DNA of 7,654 bases, taken from positions 1 to 7,654 of the forward strand of contig CALGTT010000465.1 in assembly GCA_937901485.1 (NCBI GenBank), in the 5' to 3' direction. The DNA comes from an uncultured Ruminococcus sp. (GTDB taxonomy: Bacteria > Bacillota > Clostridia > Oscillospirales > Ruminococcaceae). Position numbers and translations under genes: made by a program. Position 1 is the stretch's first letter. Each line of letters starts with the position of its first letter. Below are positions 1 to 5,291 of the stretch, piece by piece. Under the pieces are notes generated by a model. The model worked only from the letters and a program-made list of their open reading frames with translations. It was not told the origin of the DNA and did not search any database.

Positions 1-527
1 ATCTCGGTAATCGTCCCCTCCCCCATGCCGTACATGAGGAGTTCCGCGCCGCAGTCGGCAAGCACGGAGGGGAGCACCTTGTCCGCCCAGTAATCATAAT
101 GGGCAAAACGGCGCAGGGAGGCTTCCAGTCCGCCGATGGCGATCTCTGTTTCCGGAAACAGCTTTTTCAGGCGTTTGCAGTAGACCGTCACGGCGCGGTC
201 GGGACGCTTGCCTCCCCTGCCGCCGGCACTGTAGGCATCGTCAAAGCGTTTCTTGCCGGCAACGGTGTAGTTCGACACCATGCTGTCGATGTTGCCGCCG
301 GTGACGAGAAAGGCGTATTTCGGCGCACCGAGTCTGCAAAAATCAGCATCGGACACGGGCTGGGCGATCATGCCGACAGAAAAGCCGAGGCTTTCACAGA
401 TGCGTGCAATGATGACGATGCCGAAGGACGGATGATCGACATAGGCATCACCGGTGATGCAGATAAAATCCGGCTGTGTGATGCCGCGTTCGTCGAGTTC
501 TTTTCGGGATATGGGTAAAAATGGCAT
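1..527 (-). CDS. YgiQ-family radical SAM protein, N-terminal part (3' end outside window)
   Basis: This is the first 175 codons of a protein of the YgiQ (UPF0313) radical SAM family; members are usually about 600 residues and their exact reaction is not established. The N-terminal domain is recognisable from TGDAYVDHPSFG (residues 25-36), GGNIDSMVSNYT (77-88), RPDRAV (108-113), GGLEASLRRFAHYDYW (132-147) and MYGMGEG (165-171), all in the order expected for the family. The CxxxCxxC cluster-binding motif lies further downstream in these proteins and is not in the window. The ATG at 527 is chosen because AAAGG in the last codons of the upstream esterase gene sits at a suitable distance; the gap between the two genes is only 6 bases, so it is the last visible gene of the operon starting at 3692. 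The reading frame is open to the window edge, so it is cut by the window and not visibly broken. Confidence 0.93.
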   Translation of the reverse strand, partial: MPFLPISRKELDERGITQPDFICITGDAYVDHPSFGIVIIARICESLGFSVGMIAQPVSDADFCRLGAPKYAFLVTGGNIDSMVSNYTVAGKKRFDDAYSAGGRGGKRPDRAVTVYCKRLKKLFPETEIAIGGLEASLRRFAHYDYWADKVLPSVLADCGAELLMYGMGEGTITE

Positions 528-533
528 GTGATT

Positions 534-1607
534 CTACCTTTCATTCATTTCTTGATGCTGTCGGATGAATGCCGTCAGCTCCTGCGCCATTTCCTTCTGT
601 TCGGCACGGCGCGGATGTCCGCTGGTTGCACTGCCGCAGCGTGTAAAGCGCAGATAATGGGCATCATAGCCCTCCCCTGCCAGACGGCGGCTGACTTCGT
701 GCGCCGCTTCATCCCATCCGTGATCGTGGCAGAGCACGGTCAGAAGGAAAATGCAGACGGGCTTTTTCTCGTAGCGATCGAGCACGGAACGCGCGATTCC
801 TGCATAACCATCCATCCAGTGCGCACGCACAGCAGGATCGTGAATGTCGATGCAGCTCTGCGGCTGCGCCGGATCGTGGTTGTCATTCTGACCGAGGGCA
901 AAAATAAGATAATCCGGTGTATATCGGGAAAAATCCCAATCCGTCAGCTCGCCTGCCTCCGGAAAATAACAGAGCTTGTCATAGACCGATTCCATGCCGA
1001 CGGTTTCAGGAATGTAAAAATATCCCGTCCTGTCATAGACGGCAATGCCGCCCTGTGCGATCAGGTGGCACTGCGCATCGAGTGCACGCGCGGTCTGCAT
1101 GGCGTAGCTGTACCACGCGTTGTCATAGACGCAGTTTGCACCGGCAGGATCGTCGCAGCCAAGGAATTCATCCGCCTCACAGCAGACACCGGCGGTCACG
1201 CTGTCGCCGTAGAATTCCAGCTTCAGTGCGGGCGCGGGGGGCGGCATCAGGAATGTGCCGTCCGTTTCTGCTGCGTGGAAGGTCAGCGCGTGACTGGCAT
1301 CCGCCTGCTTATAGAAGATCAGGCTGTGCTCCTGCGCGGGATCAAGGTGTTCTGCGAGAAGATACCGCATCCGTTTCCCGTCGTTGGCGTACAGCAGGGG
1401 CAGCTTGCCCACTCTGCCGTCAAGGACATAGGTCAGCGAATGCACGCCCCACACGTTTTTGTGCGTGATCTCCGCCTCAAAACGGCTGCCTGTGAACCGG
1501 AACTGTGCGAGGCTTCCGGCATAGTAGAAATGTGCGCCGTCCGGCTGATGGGCAATACGCCCCATGTATCGGATCAGCGGGCTTGTGTGAGTAAGTTTCT
1601 GCGTCAT
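534..1607 (-). CDS. SGNH/GDSL-type esterase, CE2-like (carbohydrate acetyl esterase family)
   Basis: A 357-residue hydrolase with the two-part layout of carbohydrate esterase family 2: an N-terminal beta-sandwich-like region (about 1-125, with FRFTGSRFEAEI at 36-47) followed by an SGNH domain. Block I is GDSVTAG (134-140, nucleophile Ser136), block II is the Gly in AQGGIAVYD (184-192), block III is GQND (239-242, Asn241) and block V is GHPRRAEQ with His331. CE2 enzymes remove acetyl groups from plant polysaccharides. The usual catalytic Asp three residues before the His is replaced by Thr328, so a Ser-His dyad is likely, as described for some CE2 members. There is no signal peptide, so the enzyme should be cytoplasmic and act on imported or small substrates, unlike most CE2 enzymes. 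Its ATG overlaps the stop of the upstream reductase (ATGA), with GGAGG about 10 bases before it. The family is confident; the substrate is inferred. Confidence 0.88.
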   Translation of the reverse strand: MTQKLTHTSPLIRYMGRIAHQPDGAHFYYAGSLAQFRFTGSRFEAEITHKNVWGVHSLTYVLDGRVGKLPLLYANDGKRMRYLLAEHLDPAQEHSLIFYKQADASHALTFHAAETDGTFLMPPPAPALKLEFYGDSVTAGVCCEADEFLGCDDPAGANCVYDNAWYSYAMQTARALDAQCHLIAQGGIAVYDRTGYFYIPETVGMESVYDKLCYFPEAGELTDWDFSRYTPDYLIFALGQNDNHDPAQPQSCIDIHDPAVRAHWMDGYAGIARSVLDRYEKKPVCIFLLTVLCHDHGWDEAAHEVSRRLAGEGYDAHYLRFTRCGSATSGHPRRAEQKEMAQELTAFIRQHQEMNER

Positions 1608-2719
1608 CCTTCAAAAGCCTCCGCTACCTTTTTCAGCATATCAATGATGTCGATATGCTGGGGGCAATGCTGTTCACACTGACCGCAGCCGATGCAGTCC
1701 GATGCCTTGCCGTTCTGGAGAATGAGATTATCGTAGTACGTCCCCTGCACGGTGAAATTTTTCTTGATCTCCTGCAATTCCGCGTTGTACAGCTCGAAAT
1801 AATCGGGGATCGCGATCTGCATCGGACAGCCCTCCACGCAGTAGCGGCAGGCGGTGCAGGGCACGGCGATCTTCTCGTTGATGATGTCCGTCACCTGCAT
1901 ACACAGTGCAGTCTCCTCGGCGGTAAGCGGCTTGAAATCGCGCATATACGCGGTATTGTCCATGAGCTGTTCGAGATTGCTCATGCCGCTGAGCACCATG
2001 GAAACGCCCTCCAGACTTGCCGCAAAACGGATCGCCCATGAGGGAATGGAAAGCTCCGGTTCGCGTGAACGCAGGAGCTTATCGGCAGCAGGCGGCACTT
2101 TGGCAAGCGTTCCGCCCTTGACCGGCTCCATGACCAGAATTTCCTTACCGTGCTTTCGGGCAACCTCATAGCATTTTCTTGACTGAATGCCCGCATTTTC
2201 CCAGTCGAGGTAGTTGATCTGGAGCTGGACAAATTCCACTTCTGGGTGCGCGGTCAGGATCTCATCCAGAAGCTGTGCTTTGTCATGATAGGAAAAGCCG
2301 ATCTTCCGGACAAGTCCCTGTTCTTTTTTCTGCACGACAAAATCAAATGCGCCAAGTCTTTGCGATGTTGCGTAGTTTTCCTGATTCAGGCAGTGCAGGA
2401 GATAATAGTCGAAATATCCTGCGCCCGTCTTTTCAAGCTGTTCCTGAAAAATGCGCTCCATGTCCGCTTCTTCCTTGAGGAACATGGTGGGAAGCTTGTC
2501 CGCAAGCAGGAAGCTTTCACGGCGATGACGATCCGTCAGCACTTCCTTGAGCACTCTTTCGCTCGCGCCGTTGTGGTACATGTAGGCGGTGTCAAAGTAG
2601 ATAAAGCCCTGTTCGAGGAAGGCATCCACCATGCGGCAGAGCTGTTCCTTATCAAAGCTTGTCTGGTCGCTGCCGTCAAGAAGCGGCAGACGCATGGAGC
2701 CGAAGCCTAATTTTTTCAT
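1604..2719 (-). CDS. Aldo/keto reductase with C-terminal double [4Fe-4S] ferredoxin-like domain
   Basis: A 371-residue protein with an aldo/keto reductase TIM barrel (about 1-265) followed by a ferredoxin-like tail. The catalytic tetrad is visible: Asp43 and Tyr48 in FDTAYMYHNG, Lys75 in LLADKLP and His109 in YYLLHC. The tail carries two cysteine motifs, CTACRYCVEGCP (Cys288, 291, 294, 298) and CIGCGQCEQHCP (Cys342, 345, 348, 352), enough for two [4Fe-4S] clusters. This fused form is common in anaerobic Firmicutes and suggests electron exchange with ferredoxin-like partners as well as, or instead of, NAD(P)H; the substrate is unknown. The protein is soluble and cytoplasmic. The start at 2719 has AAGGAG seven bases upstream and overlaps the stop of the DUF1893 gene by ATGA; its own stop overlaps the start of the esterase the same way. 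The N terminus MKKLGFGSMRLP is typical, so the gene looks intact. Confidence 0.95.
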   Translation of the reverse strand: MKKLGFGSMRLPLLDGSDQTSFDKEQLCRMVDAFLEQGFIYFDTAYMYHNGASERVLKEVLTDRHRRESFLLADKLPTMFLKEEADMERIFQEQLEKTGAGYFDYYLLHCLNQENYATSQRLGAFDFVVQKKEQGLVRKIGFSYHDKAQLLDEILTAHPEVEFVQLQINYLDWENAGIQSRKCYEVARKHGKEILVMEPVKGGTLAKVPPAADKLLRSREPELSIPSWAIRFAASLEGVSMVLSGMSNLEQLMDNTAYMRDFKPLTAEETALCMQVTDIINEKIAVPCTACRYCVEGCPMQIAIPDYFELYNAELQEIKKNFTVQGTYYDNLILQNGKASDCIGCGQCEQHCPQHIDIIDMLKKVAEAFEG

Positions 2720-3150
2720 ATACTTTCTCCTTGTCTGAGTCGTTCGCGTGTGTCATAGAGAATGCGCAGCGCCTCCTGCGCATCGGATATTCCGGCGGCT
2801 GCCCTCTCCATCGGGCAGATGCCATCCCCGCGGCGGTTGATGATATGTAGAGTCAGTGTATCATAGGAAACGTCGATATTGTGTGATTTCAGATATTGCA
2901 GTGCAGGTTCGCTGAGCACCTGCGCATGGAGCGTGCGGATGCCTGCAAGGTCGAACAGCATCGCGGCGGCTTTGCCGACAATGCGGTCGGCGGCGGCATA
3001 TCCGGCAAGGTCTTCCCCATCCGTGATCCAGTCGAGCATGGGGGAAATGCCGGTTTTGCGGCTGGTGTATACGCGCTCGCCGCGGCAGAGGACGCAGGTG
3101 AAATCCTGCTCACAGAGAAGCTGTCGGGCACGCTGAAGATCCTGCATCAC
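2716..3150 (-). CDS. DUF1893 domain protein (TM1506-like, deaminase-fold)
   Basis: A 144-residue soluble protein that matches the DUF1893 family by its conserved segments: DRIVGKAAAMLFDLAGI (55-71), HAQVLSEPALQYLK (75-88) and INRRGDGICPMER (104-116). The family's structural prototype, Thermotoga TM1506, has been placed in the cytidine deaminase-like fold, but the classical HAE zinc motif is not present here (GKAA stands in its place), so catalysis as a deaminase cannot be assumed. Two starts are possible: GTG at 3150, which overlaps the transporter stop by four bases (GTGA), or ATG at 3147, which shares one base with that stop (TGATG). A GGAG lies 8 and 11 bases upstream of them respectively, so either could be used. 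Its 3' end overlaps the reductase start by ATGA. The position between an ECF transporter and a redox enzyme suggests a role with the imported compound, but no function is known. Confidence 0.85.
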   Translation of the reverse strand: MMQDLQRARQLLCEQDFTCVLCRGERVYTSRKTGISPMLDWITDGEDLAGYAAADRIVGKAAAMLFDLAGIRTLHAQVLSEPALQYLKSHNIDVSYDTLTLHIINRRGDGICPMERAAAGISDAQEALRILYDTRERLRQGESI

Positions 3151-3692
3151 TTCAGTCGCTCCAGACGGTCAGTCAGCAGCGGAATGAGTGCCCACTGCAG
3201 GAGGATGCCAGCGATCCCGGCGGTGATAAATGCGCCGATCGAGCCGATAGTGATGGCTGTATTCCCAAAGAACAGCATCGCTGCCAGCATTGCCAGTGCT
3301 CTGACTGCACGTCCGGCGATCTGCACGATGAGAAGCTTGCAGAAACGGTTCATATGTACACCGGAAAGCAGTCCGGCGGTCAGTCCGTATGTACCAAGCT
3401 CTGCCACCATGAACGGCAGGAGCGTTACAGCCGGCATACCGGAGATGGCACAGCTGAGCAGGGGACTGAGGATGCCGGCAATGCAGCCGGCAGCAGGTCC
3501 GCCGAGAAATCCTGCAAGCAGGACGGGCAGGTGCATGGGCAGGAGCGCAGAGCCGAGCTGTGCACCGCTTCCGGTGAGCACGCCAACGGCATGGACAAGC
3601 TGCGGCAGTGCGATCGCGGCACCGACTCCGAGAACGGCTGTAATGAGCTTGTACATTGTGGAACGTCGGGAAATGGTGTTGGGTGTGTGCAT
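3147..3692 (-). CDS. ECF transporter S component (substrate-binding membrane subunit)
   Basis: A 181-residue, strongly hydrophobic protein with about six membrane segments (roughly 14-34, 46-64, 66-86, 88-108, 115-138 and 145-172), the size and layout of an energy-coupling-factor S component. The segment LPMHLPVLLAGFLGGP followed by AGCIAGILSPLLS and a second conserved MPA-to-MVAELGTYGL stretch is typical of the ECF_trnsprt group of S components. Such proteins bind a vitamin or related small molecule and share a general EcfA/A'/T energising module; no EcfA or EcfT gene is in the window, so a module encoded elsewhere is presumed. The substrate cannot be read from the sequence. The ATG at 3692 is preferred over an upstream ATG at 3740 because AAAGGAGGT lies exactly seven bases before it and the extra 16 residues would overlap the leader. 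It is the first gene of the operon, about 78 bases after the predicted transcription start. Confidence 0.88.
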   Translation of the reverse strand: MHTPNTISRRSTMYKLITAVLGVGAAIALPQLVHAVGVLTGSGAQLGSALLPMHLPVLLAGFLGGPAAGCIAGILSPLLSCAISGMPAVTLLPFMVAELGTYGLTAGLLSGVHMNRFCKLLIVQIAGRAVRALAMLAAMLFFGNTAITIGSIGAFITAGIAGILLQWALIPLLTDRLERLK

Positions 3693-3699
3693 GGTGAAT

Positions 3700-3708
3700 A
3701 CCTCCTTT
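3700..3708 (-). promoter_or_regulatory. Ribosome binding site deciding the ECF S-component start
   Basis: AAAGGAGGT on the minus strand, seven bases before the ATG at 3692. It is a full consensus match and decides between this start and the longer alternative at 3740. Its first three bases take part in one of the two possible leader hairpins. Confidence 0.9.
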
Positions 3709-3746
3709 TCGGAACACATAACCGAAAAATAAGCGGACATTTTTCG
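3706..3746 (-). promoter_or_regulatory. Leader with two mutually exclusive hairpins before the ECF operon
   Basis: On the minus strand, CGAAAAAT (3746-3739) is the exact reverse complement of ATTTTTCG (3730-3723), giving an 8-bp stem with an 8-base loop. The downstream arm can instead pair as TTTTCGG (3728-3722) with CCGAAAA (3712-3706), a 7-bp stem with a 9-base loop that runs into the AAA of the ribosome site. The two stems share bases and cannot form together. This is the geometry of a translational switch, but the stems are AU-rich and I recognise no known riboswitch class, so the regulatory role is inference. Confidence 0.4.
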
Positions 3747-3756
3747 TGCTGATGCA
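3746..3756 (+). repeat. 11-bp direct repeat, copy 1 (GTGCTGATGCA)
   Basis: GTGCTGATGCA on the plus strand, repeated exactly at 3865-3875. This copy lies just downstream of the predicted transcription start, in the leader of the ECF operon. Together the two copies flank the promoter at 3777-3805. They could be paired operator sites or remnants of a short duplication; nothing else distinguishes these. Confidence 0.6.
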
Positions 3757-3776
3757 TTCCAACTTATATTATGTTT

Positions 3777-3805
3777 ATTATAGCATATCCCCTGAAAGAA
3801 TGCAA
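3777..3805 (-). promoter_or_regulatory. Sigma-A promoter of the ECF-DUF1893-AKR-esterase-YgiQ operon
   Basis: On the minus strand there is a -35 element TTGCAT (3805-3800), a spacer of exactly 17 bases and a perfect -10 element TATAAT (3782-3777), preceded by TGC, an extended -10. Transcription should start near 3770, giving a leader of about 78 bases before the ATG at 3692. No other promoter-like pair is visible in the five-gene operon below it. Confidence 0.85.
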
Positions 3806-3864
3806 CAGATTTTTGGGAAAAATACTGTTTCTCGCTGTATGGAGCGGGAAAGCTGACGCGCTTT

Positions 3865-3875
3865 GTGCTGATGCA
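3865..3875 (+). repeat. 11-bp direct repeat, copy 2 (GTGCTGATGCA)
   Basis: The second exact copy of the 11-bp sequence, 119 bases from the first and upstream of the promoter at 3777-3805, immediately next to the hairpin at 3878-3929. Confidence 0.6.
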
Positions 3876-3877
3876 AT

Positions 3878-3929
3878 TCGCCCCGTTCTGCGAAGCCGCT
3901 GTATAATGCGAACTACGGGAACGGGGCGA
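3878..3929 (-). terminator. Long-loop GC-rich hairpin after the truncated catalase gene, possible terminator
   Basis: TCGCCCCGTTC (3878-3888) and GAACGGGGCGA (3919-3929) are perfect reverse complements, forming an 11-bp GC-rich stem around a 30-base loop. It starts 8 bases after the stop of the truncated catalase gene, where a terminator is expected. The long loop and the lack of a T-run after the stem on either strand (GAATTGC follows on the minus strand) make it a poor intrinsic terminator; it could be a processing or other structural element. Confidence 0.4.
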
Positions 3930-3936
3930 GGATCAT

Positions 3937-4380
3937 TTATCTTCTGACAGGACGCTTGCAGTTTTTGTCAAAGGAGGGATTGCAGGCATAGAAATTGCGG
4001 GAATCGAGCTGGTCCTGTGTGAGTCTGAGGGCTTCGCCAAAACGCTGGAAATGCACGATTTCGCGTTCACGGAGGAAGCGGATGGGGTCGATCACATCCG
4101 GATCATCGGCAAGGCGGAGGATATTGTCATAGGTCGTTCGTGCCTTCTGTTCGGCTGCCATATTCTCGTGGAGGTCGGTAATGGGATCGCCCTTGGACTG
4201 GAAATACGTTGCCGTAAAGGGCACGCCTGCCGCAGAATTCGGATAGATCGCCGCAGTGTGATCAACAAAATATTTGTCAAAACCGCTTTTTTTGATCTCC
4301 TCAATGGAGAGGTTCTGCGTGAGCTGGCTGATGATCGCGGAAATCATTTCGAGATGGGCGAGTTCTTCCGTACCTAAATC
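3937..4380 (-). pseudogene. Manganese catalase / CotJC-like gene, truncated at the 5' end
   Basis: The readable protein matches the C-terminal two thirds of CotJC-type manganese catalases: DLGTEELAHLEM, then DKYFVDHTAAIYPNSAAGVPF, SKGDPITDLHENMAAEQKAR and DDPDVIDPIRFLREREIVHF in order. Homology begins abruptly at the codon starting at 4380. The missing part, about 60 residues, contains the first metal-ligand Glu. The first in-frame ATG is at 4347, after the Glu-His pair of EELAH, has no ribosome site, and would leave only two of five metal ligands. Upstream of 4380 the frame stays open to a TAA at 4474-4476 but has no ATG, GTG or TTG and no catalase similarity. The 3' end looks intact, finishing in a Cys- and basic-rich tail. 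It follows an intact catalase gene on the same strand. I call it a 5'-truncated remnant; a short expressed fragment from 4347 (136 residues) cannot be excluded. Confidence 0.8.
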
Positions 4381-4391
4381 CGATACTAAAT
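4368..4391 (-). repeat. Imperfect 12-bp tandem repeat at the catalase truncation point
   Basis: Two adjacent 12-base units, CCGTACCTAAAT (4368-4379) and CCGATACTAAAT (4380-4391) on the plus strand, agree at 9 of 12 positions. They lie exactly where similarity to manganese catalase begins and may mark the rearrangement that removed the 5' end. With only two imperfect units, chance is possible. Confidence 0.4.
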
Positions 4392-4441
4392 TGCCCCTCT
4401 TATACTTGCTATTTGAGCTTGAAAGAGCTGCTGTTATCTCT

Positions 4442-4470
4442 ATTATACCATAATGGGGGAGGGAATGTAA
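4442..4470 (-). promoter_or_regulatory. Promoter-like element upstream of the truncated catalase gene
   Basis: On the minus strand TTACAT (4470-4465) and TATAAT (4447-4442) are separated by exactly 17 bases. The -10 overlaps a small palindrome, ATTAT-N3-ATAAT (4454-4442), that could bind a repressor. Transcription would begin near 4435 and run into the truncated gene at 4380. It may be the promoter of the gene before it was truncated, or may have arrived with the foreign segment. Confidence 0.6.
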
Positions 4471-4515
4471 CTGTTATTGCATGTTCCGTTGACATTCCGT
4501 TTTTACATACACCTG

Positions 4516-4544
4516 AAAAGAGCTTGCCGCATCCGGGCAAGCTC
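4516..4544 (-). terminator. Intrinsic terminator after the manganese catalase gene
   Basis: GAGCTTGCC and GGCAAGCTC form a perfect 9-bp stem with a 7-base loop, followed on the minus strand by TTTTC. It lies 20 bases after the catalase stop at 4565. An A-run precedes the stem in minus-strand order (AAAACGA), so it could also terminate plus-strand transcripts. Confidence 0.9.
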
Positions 4545-4564
4545 TCGTTTTGATCTTCTCCGCT

Positions 4565-5233
4565 TCAGCTGAATGACGGCGGTCTGACATCAGTTTTCGG
4601 GAATGGTGTATTCGCAGGCGATGGCTCGGACATGCTGAAATACATCTTCGCCGCCCTTGTCGTGCCGAAATCACGGTTGGAGCCGCTGTTCTGCACCTTG
4701 TTGAACGCTTCACGGAACATGGCGTTGTGTGCCTCCTCACGATTCAGCAGGAAGTCAATGGTTTCCCTCACCTTTTTATCGTCGATCTGACGGTAGAGGT
4801 ACTCATAGACCACCTTCGCTCTCTGCTCGGATGCGATGTTGGAAAGCAGATCGGCACAGAGATCGCCAGTTACTGATACATAGTCGCCCGTCCATGAATA
4901 GCCGGAAGCATTGATCAGACCGGGATTCAGCCCCATCAGCACATGTGTCTGGATTTCGCCTGCCGGCACTGCGGCAGCATCGACATCATGACCGTTGAGC
5001 AGGCTGATGGTCTGGGCGATCATCTCCATATGCCCAAGCTCTTCAGCGGCGATATCAAGGAATAAGTCTTTGATTTCAGGATCCTTGATGCGGAAGCTCT
5101 GGGACATATACTGCATAGCGGCTTTCAGCTCACCGTTTGCGCCGCCGAGCTGCTCCTGCAGAAGTGCGGCATACTGCGGATTCGGCTTTTCGACCGCTAC
5201 CGGATGGAACAGCATTTTTTCGTGTTTGAACAT
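4565..5233 (-). CDS. Manganese catalase (non-haem)
   Basis: A 222-residue dimanganese catalase that should break down hydrogen peroxide to water and oxygen in the cytoplasm; related proteins also occur as spore coat components. It is a ferritin-like four-helix protein with all five family metal ligands at the expected spacing: Glu35 (NGEL), Glu65 and His68 (EELGHME), Glu136 (ASEQRAK) and His169 (EEAHN). The region 90-120 (GLNPGLINASGYSWTGD) and the tail DFGTTRAAKMYFSMSEPSP are also typical. The ATG at 5233 is chosen because AAAGGAGGT lies seven bases upstream; a longer reading from 5272 would add 13 residues that fit nothing. It lies 58 bases after the dockerin lyase with no evident terminator or promoter between them, so read-through from that gene is possible. 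It ends in a strong terminator at 4516-4544. A second, truncated family member follows it. Confidence 0.95.
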   Translation of the reverse strand: MFKHEKMLFHPVAVEKPNPQYAALLQEQLGGANGELKAAMQYMSQSFRIKDPEIKDLFLDIAAEELGHMEMIAQTISLLNGHDVDAAAVPAGEIQTHVLMGLNPGLINASGYSWTGDYVSVTGDLCADLLSNIASEQRAKVVYEYLYRQIDDKKVRETIDFLLNREEAHNAMFREAFNKVQNSGSNRDFGTTRAAKMYFSMSEPSPANTPFPKTDVRPPSFS

Positions 5234-5240
5234 AGAATCA

Positions 5241-5249
5241 ACCTCCTTT
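5241..5249 (-). promoter_or_regulatory. Ribosome binding site deciding the manganese catalase start
   Basis: AAAGGAGGT on the minus strand, seven bases before the ATG at 5233. The context CCGAAAAGGAGGT is identical to that before the ECF transporter gene. Confidence 0.9.
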
Positions 5250-5291
5250 TCGGGATTAGTGTTTCCGTTCATCGGAGGGTTATTCTCACGA

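Noticed and set aside
99..518. Plus-strand reading frame opposite the YgiQ gene
   Set aside because: The minus-strand frame has extended family-specific motifs; this one has none.
528..1682. Long plus-strand reading frame of 384 codons
   Set aside because: It is antisense to the CE2-like esterase, shows no recognisable motif, has no ribosome site and runs across an ATGA junction of the real genes.
2896..3732. Plus-strand reading frame of 278 codons
   Set aside because: It is antisense to both the DUF1893 and ECF genes and its composition is that of a shadow frame without family motifs.
3693..3740. Longer N terminus for the ECF S component starting at 3740
   Set aside because: The added residues read through the ribosome site and the leader hairpins, and the ATG at 3692 has a perfect ribosome site.
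4442..4454. PerR box in front of the truncated catalase
   Set aside because: The palindrome is ATTAT-N3-ATAAT, the reverse arm order and wrong spacing compared with the PerR consensus arms ATAAT-N-ATTAT.
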